Part shown: positions 24,065-35,736 of the stretch, in pieces
Layout: each line of letters begins with the position of its first letter
How positions within the stretch are numbered: position 1 is the first letter of the stretch
Assembly: GCA_958299035.1 (NCBI GenBank)
Contig: CATQJL010000001.1
Coordinates: 105,099,661 to 105,163,660 of the forward strand
DNA length: 64,000 bases
Origin: Cylicocyclus nassatus
Lineage: Eukaryota > Nematoda > Chromadorea > Rhabditida > Strongylidae
Direction: 5' to 3'
Translations under genes and position numbers: made by a program
Notes under the pieces: generated by a model
Told to the model about the DNA's origin: nothing
Seen by the model: the letters and a program-made list of their open reading frames with translations, nothing else
The model's database searches: none

Positions 24065-27000
24065 TTACAATGGGTTTGTCGTGAAATCGTCATCAAATCT
24101 GAAATCATATGGTGTGTTTACGTAAAAGTTGTAGTACACCAAGACAACAGCGACGAAATATATGGGAAGAGCAATCCTCGAGAACTAATCTACAGCGCTG
24201 ATAGAATTTTGCGCCAGACCGAAAGGATCTGTGCGGCGACCCTAAAAAAGTCCTTTTGATCATGTTCAATGAAGAAATTGTTGGTTTCTTACGCTATTTA
24301 CCATCCAGTAATATAATCGCCATCCGACACTGTCTCTGAAAAAATACGAGGTTTTTAGCCATCTAGCTTTTGGTTGAACTGGGTACTAATTACTGCTGAA
24401 ATTCCTCGATTGTTTGTAGATGCCCTTCTTCATAAGACGAGACGGATTGCTTCTGACACAAATGTTGCTTTCTCAGTGAAGTTTTCCGAACTCGATGATA
24501 CATTGAATGTCGTCCGCCATCACTTCGAGTCTGATGGATGTGCTTATATTCTAACGATTTTCACATATAAATGTGGTTGCTTTGATGCTATTTGTGGTCA
24601 AAAAAATGGTTTCGTTACTAAGCCTCTCTATGCGGATGGTGTAAATTTCCGAGCTTTTTGCTTTATTGTCACTTATGGTCACAACAATTACTAACCATTC
24701 CTGTCTGCGGCCGAAGATGATCGATATGGAATTTTCTCGGTGGTCGACGATTGCTGTAAACATTGGTGTCAACTGAAAAATTAATTTAAGAGCAATAAGA
24801 GGCAGTTCACCTGAGTACAGCCGTTCTAGGAATTCTTCTAATGATTCGCCACATTCGCTCCCTTTCAACTGCTTGTATCTCTGGATCTCCGGTGTTGAAC
24901 TTGGTGAAGTAGTGAACTACAGTAAATTCAACCATGCATATCAAAAGTGTTGTGTAACAGATCCAGATGTAGATATCCAAAGCGGTTGGGAAGTTCACCT
25001 AAAACATAGAAAGCTCAATTTTCTACTACAGTGCTGAGAAAACGCGAACTACGACTTTAAGTTCAAGTAAATGAAACATCAATAGATCCTGCAACTTTTG
25101 TAAGCTAAAAAAGGACAGGAGTAATAGCGAGGTGAACAGTGTACAACTTACCTTAGGGACATCTGATTTGCTGTCATTGGAAATCAGCACCATGGTAAGA
25201 ACAGAAGTGATGCCTGCAAAAAATGATTCCGTAAAAGTTATCGACAATTCAGTCCAAACACATACCCATTCCTATACGATCTCCGGTAGCTTCGCGACTC
25301 GTCCAAAGGGCTACCCAACATAGAAGTACAATCAACGTGCATGGTACATAGAAGTTGATAAGAAAGTATTCGAAATGCCTTTCGAAGTAGAACCTGACTT
25401 CTAGAGCCGAATAGTTGCCTAAACTTGATTCAGCTTTGAAAAGCTTCAGAAGACTCTTGGGAAGCTTTACATGAGCAACTTCTAGAATTTCTTTACGATC
25501 ACGTGTCATATTCGTTGAGTTAAGCACTTGGAATCCTGTCATTGTGAACTGGGCAAGCTCCTTGATTCCATCGTAGTCCATCTATGAAACGACAACTATT
25601 GTCCCATTCTTAAGAAAATAGTAGATGTGAACTACTTGAACTCCTCTATCCAATCCCACTACTCTCCAGTCGTAAAGTAATTCATCTTCCCCGTATGCAT
25701 AGGATCCTATCACAAGTCGACAAGCCTGAAGGAGCAGTTTATAGACAGTGGTAGTATGGTTGATCATTTCAAGAAAATGTGTGAGAAAAGCGTGAGAACT
25801 CTGAAAGATTTCCCCGGTAGAAATTGCTGAGATGAGAGGACAAAAAAGTCGGGTGCATCGGCAAAACTGATTGTAGCAAAATCAGAGTGAGAATTTTTCA
25901 AAGTCTATTGAACCACACAATTCCATTCCACCGTGTCGCGGCTCCGTGATGCGAGCACTCCTAGAAGTAGGAGGCCGGGAGCACTGGTTGCTGCCGCGTT
26001 ATCCAGCGACGAATACGGTACTTTCTCATGCTTGCCGCAATCGCCGCTGGACCTCTCCTCGCCTTGGCGCGTTGCCAGCAAAAAGCCTATATATAGCGGC
26101 GGCGCCTCATTGCAGCGTCTGTTCGCTTTCGTTTTCGATCCATAATCTTTTCGTATGTTTTCCATTGTGCTCGTGCCTGGCAGTTAGCTCCCGCTTTTGA
26201 TGTTTCTTTTGCGTTAGCGGTCGAGCGGATCGGAAGTTGTATAGTATTGTAATTCAAGACGGATTTGGGATTATTTCGGACGAGCCACTTTTGGAGCTTT
26301 GAGATTTAAGATATTCAAGATCTTGTAAACTTTGGGAGCGGGGAGGCTGTCGCGCCTGGTGTCCGGCGACGCGCGGCGGATCTGTTTAGGTGAAGCCTCG
26401 GGAGCATTTCTCTTATTTGTATTTATAGTCGCGCACATCGGTAGCACGGGATGGGGCAGCTCGTGCCGTGTTGAGCTTGTTAACGTTTAGTAGTAGTTTA
26501 GTCCTTATCTTACAAAGGAACGAAACTCAATGTCCGTGGCCTTTTGAGACGAGATGTATACCATTACACTCGCCTTCGAACGGTGATTCCGAATCTGACT
26601 TCCTTTTCTGCTAATCGTTTCTCTGAAGGAAGTTATGGAGGAATTTTGAGCCAACTTTATCCGCCCAAGGGTATGGGCACCAGAACGGCCTCTACCGGCG
26701 CCATGTTATTGTCTAGTGATTAGTGTGATAGCCTCATAACTTGATACAGGTGTAGGTTCAAATCCTTTTGTGTTTTTATTTTGCATTACCTCAATTAAAG
26801 TTGTTCGAATTCACTCGGATTATGGTCATTTACATTTTAACGCAAATAGTAAATTTCCAAATTTGCACATTTTCTGAAGAGTAAGGGCGTACAGTTAGCT
26901 CGAAGATGCGAAAGAAGGTTTATTGGCAACGCAGAACTGAAAAACACAAAGTGATTCGAACCTACACCTGCATCAAATCTTGAGCCTAGGCGCTAACCAC

Positions 27001-28029
27001 TAGACCACACCGCACCTTCACTGCTGCTGCTTTGAATATATTTCAGTGGACAACCAAAGCCCGCACAATCCTTTACAACATCTTTGAAGCGATTAGCAGA
27101 AATGGAAGCCAGATTCGGAGTCAGCGTTCCAAGACGAGTGTAATGGTGTACAACTCATCTCAAAAAACCACGGACACCGAGTATAGTTTCCTTGTTAGTA
27201 GTTTCCTTCGTAGTTTAGTTGTGAGTTTTTGTGTAGCCTTTTATTGTCTCTTTGATGTCATAAGGATAAAAACTTAAACTTATTTTTTTGTCTAGACGCG
27301 CGCTAGGGCAACTTAGTAGGGTAGGTTGCGTCGTATGTATTAAGCGGGCAAGCGCTTAGGTAATTCGGGTTAGATCTAGGTGCTTAGAGCCCGCCCAGCC
27401 GCCACACACCGCTTACCAAACATGACTACATAATCAAGCAGTCATTGTATAACCCTGACCTTTGATGGTAAGCCTACTGCTGAACAGGACAGTCCCATCC
27501 GGATATAATCTCACCGACCTAGTCGTCATGGTGTGCGTGTACGACCGAGCACCATTCCAGAAGTACTGAATACTGATAAAGACAGAATCAGCACATCTAC
27601 GTTATGATTACCGTATCTGGCTTCCAAGTCTTGTCGAGCATCGCCATGCTCAACGATAGAGATTGCTTGGATCGTGTTCCATTGAATTTTAATCTAGCGT
27701 CAGTCCACATTTGTCGGAAATAGCAGTTAAAAGAATATGTCTAAAAAATCTTTCGCTGTTGATAGGAACAGCTTCAAAGAAATTGGTAATTTCTCACATC
27801 CGTTAGGTCAGATATGGGGCCCATGGTGCGGACGTTGATGTCTATGAACACCGTGGTTTTCTCCACCAAACCATACCTCATTGTAAACTTTTACCTTGGA
27901 TAACTTTTTGTAAGTTCTCAGGGGTAGACTGCTTACTGTTGAAGCCTACTCTGAGGTGTCGATCATAACCTTCCAATACTTGGTTCAATAAAAATGTCAC
28001 ATTGTGAGCAACCCCATCGAGACGGTGTG
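24065..28029 (-). CDS. Cys-loop ligand-gated ion channel subunit (GABA-A/GRD-like), 5' end and Cys-loop exon not found
   Basis: Minus-strand exons in coding order: 27950-28029 (LLNQVLEGYD), 27798-27887 (INVRTMGPISD), 27612-27740 (YFRQMWTDARL, KTWKPDT), 27460-27565 (YFWNGA, RLTIK), 25636-25725 (ACRLVIGSYAYGED), 25266-25581 (ELAQFTMTGF, GNYSALEV, TM1 and start of TM2), 25152-25213 (GITSVLTM), 24811-24998 (TM3, VVHYFTKF), 24696-24753, 24065-24184 (TM4, SRIALPIYFVAVV; stop TAA). Order and motifs match the extracellular domain and four membrane segments of pentameric receptors. Missing: the signal peptide exon and the short exon between RLTIK and ACRL that should carry the first Cys of the loop; neither was found in the 1.7-kb intron, which holds a foldback repeat. 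The first exon junction is uncertain (donor 27949 or 27936). TM2 is preceded by REATGDR and lacks the PAR motif of anion channels. About 30 extra residues lie between TGF and GNYS. Confidence 0.87.
26505..27212. repeat. tRNA-headed foldback element, copy B, inside the ion-channel intron
   Basis: Arms 26505-26700 and 27030-27212 share 'gtccgtggNctttttgaga', 'tacaccattacactcg' and 'ttccgaatctg' in inverted order and match copies A and C. Between the arms are two tRNA-like segments in opposite orientation: 26704-26768 plus (GTCTAGTGATTAG and B box GGTTCAAATCC) and 26950-27013 minus (GTCTAGTGGTTAGCGC and GGTTCGAATCA). Upstream 25860-26500 is GC-richer and unidentified. Confidence 0.75.
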
Positions 28030-28313
28030 CTGATTGAAAAAAATGCAAGGTTGAAAATGGATTAAGTCAGATCAAACAAAAAATGAAGATGAGATTTACA
28101 TTGAGGAAAGCATGAATCTGAGTCAAATAAAGAATTACTGTTTCTCCCTTTCAGACTTCATTATCTACATGCTAGCTTTTCTAAAAATCTGTAAATCTGA
28201 GTCTCTCTGCGCAAGTATACATGTTATTAAGTGGTCCTTTGAGTACTTCATCTATACACCGAGAATTTCGAGCATGTATAGATCTGAACGGTTTTTTTTT
28301 GCAGAGCAAAATA

Positions 28314-29316
28314 TTAGATCGAAGCAAAAGTTTTGCCAGTTTTTTTTTTTTGAAATGAGCCTCAGATCCCGCACAGTAAAGATAAACAAACATTTCAAGT
28401 TGTATTCGATTCAGAATTTCTTCCTCTTCCCAGCTGCTATATACTCAGAGCGTTTAATTGAAAGAGTGCTGAGGTAATTGCTGGAATTTACAAATTTTCA
28501 CCATGTCCAACTTTCGCTAATTTTCAGAACTTTTGTATGAAATTTTTGGAGGAGCGTCAAAATTCAGCAGATAGGGCAGACCTTTTTCCATTTTTGAAGC
28601 TCTGTGGCTTGTACTTCAGGGTTTTTATAATATTTTTTTGAAGTGAACAAATATTATATTCCGCTTATTCTCACCTCATAGTACATAAAATGGCAAGCAG
28701 TTTAGGTACCATTCGATACACATTTTCTCCTCTTTCTAACAGTTGTCTTCTTCTGGGGAGACATGCGATATTGCGCGGAAAATCGCAGTATTTCTCTAGT
28801 TGACGAGTGCGCACTGTTAAACCTAAGTTTCGAAATCTTCACATTTTGACGCGAAAATTGCCCATTTACTTTGTAAGGTCAGTAACTAAGCGAATTTTGA
28901 AATCTCATCAATCTGAATATTTTGCGGTGTGGTGCAATAATAAGGCATGCGATTTTTCCAAAACTCAAATTCAAAAATTAAATCGAAAAATCTTAAAAGA
29001 GTAAATGAAAAAACTGAAAAAATTGCTTTGGTTGGCAAAAGGTTTGCCCTAGCTGCTGGTAATTGAATCTCTCACAAAAGTTTCCAACAGTATTCGTGAA
29101 AATTAGCGAAATTTGGACATTGTGAAAGCGAAGGGTTGTAAATTCCAGCGATTATTTCAGCACTCTCTTAACGGATCACATTGGCAATAAAGCATCTGGA
29201 AAGAGAAAGAAATTTCTTTCTTATCGGATACAGATGCTTGTGTGTGAGACGTTTGTTTATCCTCACTGTACAGGAGTTCATTTTGAAAAACTAACAAAAC
29301 TTCTGCACCGACCTAA
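28314..29316. mobile_element. Mariner-like foldback MITE, copy C
   Basis: TTAGATCGAAGCAAAAGTTT at the left and an inverted 'aaacttctgcaccgacctaa' at the right, with TA flanks. Interior blocks ('cttcctcttNccagc', 'ccatgtccaactttcgctaattttcag', 'gatagggca') match copy A at 10177-11162. It lies just 5' of the first visible channel exon. Confidence 0.8.
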
Positions 29317-29690
29317 TAGTTATTAAACATGAAGCACCCTTGCTGAAGAGCTGCAAATCCAGTAAAAAAATGTTGCGTTAACACTTTCGAAATTTACCTC
29401 TCATTTTTGACTGAGCTGTGCGATTTTCTAGCGCTCGAAAATCGGACGCTTTCAATCTTGAACGAATTGGCAGACGTGAAGGTAATGAAGAAAAGCAAAT
29501 TTACCAGCATCCTTTTCATAACCTGGAAGCCAAATGTTATTGAGATATCATAAGAAGTTAGCGAGAAAAAAAAACTAAGCTTTCAGTCAAAGGCTAGCGC
29601 TGCTGAAATCCGCATAACAAGTGGGTCGAAGCGTTGAAAGATGTGAGGAGTGAGATTAATGATAGGATAACCTCTAGTAGAGCAGCGAGG
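29317..29690. other. No gene recognised
   Basis: Short spacer ending abruptly where CAP exon 5 homology starts at 29691; no repeat end or gene seen. Confidence 0.45.
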
Positions 29691-30090
29691 CAGTACGGGT
29701 CACCGATTCGAAAAACAGATACAGGAATAGTAATCTCTATAGCTTTGCCAATGTAAGTGCCAATAGGGTAGACTAAGAAGATTTGTTCATGAGTATTTTT
29801 CAGATGGTTTTCCCTGAAACAACAAAAATTGGTTGCGCCTACAGGATTTGCCCCGGTGCCACAAATACCATGACCATCACCTGTCTATACAATGGAATGT
29901 CAGTTATCTGTCACTCGTGTGAATAATATGAATAATGCAGTTTATTTCAGTACTATTTTACAAATCAAGTGATGTGGGAAACCGGATCAGCCTGTGTAAA
30001 TGGTGCAGACTGTACCACATACCCCTATTTCGGTTGTTCTGGTGGCCTCTGTATCAAAGGACCAGATGCACAAGGTTTGCTGAAGCTTGG
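29691..30090 (+). pseudogene. CAP gene fragment (copy 3): part of exon 5, exons 6 and 7
   Basis: 29691-29752 matches the 3' part of exon 5 of copies 2 and 4 but lacks one G in the GGGG run. 29804-29898 equals exon 6 (MVFPETTKIGCAYR). 29951-30074 equals exon 7 but has one base fewer at its start, so it is frameshifted twice. Homology to copy 2 runs on into intron 7 and stops near 30090, where sequence identical in type to the upstream flank of copy 1 begins at 30094. It is a truncated duplicate left at a recombination junction and cannot encode a CAP domain. Confidence 0.9.
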
Positions 30091-30266
30091 AAGAAATCCC
30101 CTACCAAGCCCCTTCTGTTTTTCATAAGCATAGATTACCACCATTAATTATGCTACCGCCTAAGCCTCTTTCGACGACTTTTTTGTTCTCGATTTTTAGT
30201 CTTTTCCGCTTTGAATAATCCATATGGCTCTTAGCAGCTGACTACATTGATATCGCCCACACCGCA

Positions 30267-30273
30267 TATAAAT
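30267..30273 (+). promoter_or_regulatory. TATA box of CAP copy 4
   Basis: TATAAAT 31 nt before the ATG at 30305, embedded in 'caccgcatataaat' exactly as in copy 1. Confidence 0.65.
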
Positions 30274-30304
30274 AGCAACCTGAACTCGTCAACTAATCAC
30301 AGAA

Positions 30305-32849
30305 ATGATCTCCTCCGCTTATTTATTTGCTGGGGTGAGTTCGATAAAACAGATTGCAAATTAATACTCCAACAATCCATGCATAGCTGCTACAGTATCG
30401 TCTTTTTAACGGAGCTGGCTGCATTTTGAGTCAACTTTTTAGCTAATTAGGAATAATTCAGAAACTCAGTTTCCCGTGTACTTCAAAATTTCAAAGTTGT
30501 TTTAGGTTTTCCTCTTTACGCTGACGGCTTGCAACGCGGCTGTCTACCAGATAAGACGGTCAAGTAAGCATCGTTCCAACATCCTTCTGCTCCTTTCTCC
30601 CGTGTCTATTTTGACATTTTCTATTCAGCATACTCTTGCTCAAACACCGGATTGACAGACGCTATCCGAGATCAAATTCTCAACTATCACAATGCAGCTC
30701 GTCTGAGAGTGACCAAGGGGATAGAACCAAATAATGTCGGACTTCTCAACCCTGCGAAGAATATGTATAGATTGGTGAGTGAAACTTTGTTATAAAGTAC
30801 ATAGCTTATCTTGAATTGTAAATTGGTTTGAACGGCCACTAGCATCATTGGCAAAAAGAAATCTATTGCCCCATTTTTTTCTAGTTGTGTTTCAATAACT
30901 ATTATTCCGAAGGACAAATTGAAATTAACAAGCGACTGAGACTTAAAAATTGCTTAGGAATGGGACTGTAACATGGAGCAGCAAGCACAGGCCGCCATTG
31001 CCTCTTGCCCTGGCAACTTGGGAACATGGTCCAATATGGCGCAGAATCTCGTGAAGTAAGTATAAAACATCTTTTAGAAATTTAACATGGAATTGGCTCG
31101 CTTCGATAATGTGATCAGACTATCAGCTTCACAAGAGCGAGCATTATCACTATTTCAGCTTAAAATTTGCAGCCAATCGCTTTTATCCACATTTTTCGGG
31201 GCATTATTCACCAAGGCCTTTCTCTAAAGGAAAACTACACAAGCTTTGTAATATTCAGCTCAAACCGAAATGCTAGTTTTTGCCTATGATAGATTCACAA
31301 TTCAGATACACCAGCACAGGCTCTTTCTCCAATCCAACCACACAAATAAATTCTGCGCTGAATACGTGGTGGGGAGCAGCGAGGCAGTACGGGGTCACCG
31401 ATTCGAAGAACAGATACAGGAATAGTAATCACTATAGCTTCGCCAATGTAAGTGCCAATAGGGTAGTCTAAGAAGATTTGTTCATGAGTTTTTTTCAGAT
31501 GGTTTTCCCTGAAACAACAAAAATTGGTTGCGCCTACAGGATTTGCCCCGGTGCCACAAATACCATGACCATCACGTGCCTATACAATGGAATGTCAGTG
31601 ATCTGTCACTCATGTGAATAATATGAATAATGCAGTTTATTTCAGTGGCTATTTTATAAATCAAGTGATGTGGGAAACTGGATCAGCCTGCGTAAATGGC
31701 GCAGACTGTACCACATACCCCTATTCCGGTTGTTCTGGTGGTCTCTGTATCAAAGGACCAGATGTACCAGGTTTGGTGAACTTGGATGGATCATATTAAA
31801 ACTTTGTAATCCACCTTTTTCTCTGTGGTTTCTTCAATATGGAAATTTAGCGAAGACAGCGATGGTGGTCGATACGCAAAAATAAAAATTTTACACTTAG
31901 TATTATTGAGGACTTTCAAAAACCTGAAAATTGAATGAGTAAACTGAATCAATCTTCACTTGAAAACTCCAGATACCAACTACATCTGCCCCAACAACTA
32001 TGGAATGACAGACGCGGTTAGGCAGAGGTTTTTGTCTCTTCACAATAGTTACAGGTACACAGTATATTTTCAAGAATCTGAAAAGCACAAAATTTACTCA
32101 AGTATACTTCTGATATAGATCAAGTCTTGCACGCGGACTAGAGCCTGACGCCTTAGGAGGATATGCTCCTAAAGCCTCGAAAATGCTCAAAATGGTAAAT
32201 CTTTTCTTACTTCGAATGTATTAGTACTAGCCTTCTATTCTGATTTGATTTAAGGTTTATGATTGCTCAGTAGAAGCAAGTGCCATAAGGAACGCTAACA
32301 AATGTGTCTACGCGCATTCCACCGATGCGGAACGACCAAATCTCGGAGAAAATATTTGGTTCACCACTGCGCAAAATTTTGACAAAGTCAAAGCTGCCAC
32401 CCAGGTAAAATGAACCGGATACTCCATAAGATAGCCAACCTTACTAGTTAGGCTTCGCAATATTGGTGGGACGAACTGGAAGAATATGGAATAGGTCCGT
32501 CAAATAATCTTACTCTCGCGATTTGGAACAGGCCTAATGACGTCGGTCACTACACCCAGGTGCTATTGTTTCTAAGAATCTTTTCTACGAAGATCAATTC
32601 ACCGCTTAAAGAGTACTCTGCGTTTGATACCACTGCTTAGATGTGCTGTTACATCCTGTTCTGGATTTACCTATGTCGTCTGCCAGTATGGACCAAGGTA
32701 AGTCCCGACAGTATCGCAAACACGAGTTTATTCTATCTTTTTCCAGAGGTAATTTCCTCAATAACCTAATCTACACAATCGGCAACCCATGCACTGGATG
32801 TGGATCGTATACATGCAGTGTAGCCGAAGGATTATGCAATGTTGTTTGA
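30305..32849 (+). CDS. Two-domain CAP/SCP-TAPS secreted protein (ASP-1-like), copy 4, chimeric
   Basis: Exons: 30305-30334, 30506-30563, 30629-30774, 30958-31055, 31306-31447, 31499-31593, 31646-31770, 31973-32054, 32119-32194, 32255-32404, 32452-32559, 32612-32697, 32747-32849; 432 codons plus stop if all are used. The signal peptide (MISSAYLFAG), exons 2-4, intron 4 and the start of exon 5 follow copy 1; from about 31345 the sequence follows copy 2, almost identically. CAP domain 2 has LHNSYR, YAHS, GEN and GHYTQ. Exon 12 is abnormal: the first 30 nt do not resemble the segment encoding MAWDTSYRLG in the paralogues, and its acceptor would be AAAG; the frame is retained only with that acceptor, and the alternative TTAG site 30 nt downstream shifts the frame. 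It may therefore encode an altered CAP2 domain or be a recent pseudogene. Compactness (2.5 kb) contrasts with copies 1 and 2. Confidence 0.85.
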
Positions 32850-33355
32850 ATTTTTACTATGAAACGATAAACATTTTTAAACTTTATGAAGAGTCCAGAG
32901 CATCCGTATCGGCAAGGGCCATAAGTAAACATAGAAGGTCGCACTTAAACTCATTGTTAAAAGTTTCAAAAGTCGCTTGTGATCTGACGTAAAGAAATGC
33001 TTATAATTTTGCATCGAACAATTTATGTTTTAAATTATTGACTTTTCTGATAGCTATAAGCAATTGCATAAGATGTTGTCAACTAAACTTGAAAACTTGC
33101 TCTTCTAACTTAGGTATACGCATTTGTTTTTTTTGTAAATTTTCTAGGAAGCGCGCTGCCATTTTCAGCATGCTGCTTTTAACAGATTTGCTTCATTTGA
33201 CAAGTTCTGGAAAGAGTAAATTATGAGCTTTTCAAAAGCGTTGAATCAGCAAGTGTTGTGGAAGTTCTTAGATTCCGGCTGAAAGAAAACACTTGGATTT
33301 CGCAGCTATGCAAAGATTTCTCCAACGATACTTACCTTATTCGGAACTAAAACTA
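32850..33355 (+). repeat. 3' flank of CAP copy 4 (duplicate of 17831-18335)
   Basis: Alignable with the copy 2 flank throughout, ending at 'ccttattcgga'. It shows the pre-insertion site of the MITE at 18336-19245. Confidence 0.75.
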
Positions 33356-33458
33356 TAAGATTGTGGAAAAATATGGAAGAAACGATCGCTGTCATTGCGA
33401 AGTAGAAAAGAGGACGAAATTTCAAAAAATGTTTTACCCGTCACATTTTATGTGGACC

Positions 33459-35225
33459 ACTATACTTGGGGAAATTCGAAATTTTTTCGAATATTCGAAT
33501 ATCGAATATATTCGAAAATTGAAAATTTCGAATATTCGAAAATCGAATAATATTTGAAAATCGAAGTTCTCGAATATTCGACTATCGAATATTATTCGAA
33601 AATTGAAAATTTCGAAAATTCGACTTTCGAATATTATTCGAAAATCGGAAATTTCGAATATTCGACTACCGGATATTATTCGAAAATTAAAATTTCGAAC
33701 CGAACAATATTCGAATATCGAACATTCGTTATTCGCATTTCGAATATTATTCGGTTCTCGAATGGTATTTGATTTTCGAATATCATTCGGTTTTCGAATA
33801 CTGACCGAATAATTTACATCATTGAGACTGCCAAAGGCCAAAACGCTAAGAATAAATTGTTTCATGTAAATGATAAGAATGGACACATTCTTATGGTACG
33901 ATTTACGATGGAAAAACGGTTTAGTCGTGACGTGAAGAGAGAGACTTAGGAACCAAGCTACTCTTATGACGGTTGTGAAAAGATTTTTCGTACTTCAAAG
34001 AAGATTATATACCCTCACTGAGAGTTGCGATTGGGTATACAGCGGTCCCAACATATGTAGATATGTAGGCTGACATCAACGTAGAGTATGGGGCGATTTA
34101 TCAATCGCTATTCACTACTGTAAAATTACCGTAGGACTGAAGTGGGTTTCAAAACATCAAGATCCATTTCCCTAAGAAAAAGAATCAAAAGGGCTGGAAG
34201 TCTTGCTTTAGATTTCTAAAGACACTTTATGTAGAATTTGCACTCAATCGTAATGCATTTTCAAAACCTACGCCAGGTATCCTGTGTGCCCCAGAAAAGT
34301 TTCCATGTGAATCAGCTGCGTACGTGGTGCGACGCTGCCTTTTGCCCTTTTTGACACGTTTCTCCTGAGATTTCAACGGAAATGCCCGAGGTTAACACGT
34401 TCAAAACAGCGAAAGGCAGCGACATGACGTGGTGATACCTATGGAAATTTTGCTGGGGTACAAACGATACACCGCAACAAGTGTTTTGCGACGCTTTTCA
34501 AAAATGTGATTGCCATTTGAAAAGCTTGAAAACTCGTAAAACTAGTAAAATCAGCATAAGACCTTTTTGGGGACAATTTTTTTGGATGTCTTATTTTGCA
34601 GTTGGTCTATAAGCTGGAGTTTCCTACTGTGATAACACACAATAAAAAAAACATGGGTGATTCGCTTTCTGCTGTATTTATAAGATGAAGCCATCCCTAT
34701 TGGATGTTACCCAGAAATTGGCAAAAGACTTTGAGAGGTATTAGCGATCAAACGGTGTGTAGATACTTTTAAGACACCCCGTATACGCTATGCATATCGA
34801 ATTCTCGAATATTCGGTGCTTATCGAATTTTCGAATAGTCAATTCTTATCGAATTCTCGAATATTCGGCGCCTATTGAATTTTCGATTAATCATTTCTTA
34901 TCGAATTATCGAATATTCGGTGCTCGACGAATATTCGAATGTTTGATGGACATCGAATGATCGAATGAATGACCTTCGAATATTCGACTATCGAATAATA
35001 TAAGAAATTCAAGATTTTCGAATATTCGACTTTCGAATAATATTCGAAAATGAAGATTTTCGAATATTCGATTATCGAATATATTCGAAAACAAAAAATT
35101 TCGAATATCCGACTTTCGAATTTTATTCGAAATCTCAGATTTTCGAATATTCGACTTTTCGAATCATTCGCATTCGAATATTTATTCGAATGATCGAATA
35201 ATTATTCGATTCGGTCCCAAGTATA
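33459..35225. repeat. TTCGAATATTCG-rich foldback element
   Basis: Two blocks, 33470-33815 and 34790-35215, consist of degenerate tandem copies of TTCGAATATTCG/ATTCGAAAAT. The outer edges are inverted (ctatacttgg at about 33460, ccaagtata at about 35215). Open frames up to 150 codons here are repeat translations rich in I, F, S and R, not genes. An independent foldback (34040-34781) sits between the blocks. Confidence 0.75.
34040..34781. mobile_element. TA-target foldback (CAGGGTGTCCC family), degenerate, nested
   Basis: Left end TATACAGCGGTCCCAACATATG, right end 'cttttaagacaccccgtata'. Inside, 'attaccgtaggac' and the inverted 'gaagccatccctattgga' and 'gcgatcaaac' blocks correspond to the 21110-22100 copy. 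Confidence 0.65.
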
Positions 35226-35736
35226 TGGCTCACCCTGTATATAAGCGGTAGGAGCAAGACCAGAAACTATAAGCAAACAGAAGTTATAGTATTATGATGG
35301 ATGCAAGTGAAAACGGGGTAGCAGTTTTATCTGAAATACACTTAAAATAAACAGGTGCATAAAGGGGGTAAATGATGCAAATTAACAGACGGCTCTTGAC
35401 AAGAATGTGGGAGCAAGCGATGCGCAAACGGTCTCAAAGCGAAGAAAAGGGCATTTATTCGAAAAGCAGGTTTTTTTAATACTGCTTCTTACAAGGGAAG
35501 GATGCGAGGTGACCGCGGTCATTCTCACTGAGACACGTATGACTGGATGCGCCTTAAAACGCTTTTGAATGTGCTTTCGCTATCTGCTAAGCTGGCAAAG
35601 CTCTGCTTTGCGTGAATTATGTTACGAACATCTTTTCCAAAAGAATTCGCCCTGTTCCAGTTGAGCAAAACTATGAGTATTCGCTCAAATATCTTGTTTC
35701 GCTACTCAGAAGAACATTTGATGAAGAGCGCAGTTA

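Noticed and set aside
24374..24694. 106-codon plus-strand frame opposite the ion-channel gene
   Set aside because: It lies antisense to introns and exon 10 of the channel and has no family resemblance.
33434..33886. 150-codon open frame on the minus strand
   Set aside because: It is a translation of the TTCGAATATTCG repeat; the same residues recur in every frame and strand of the block.
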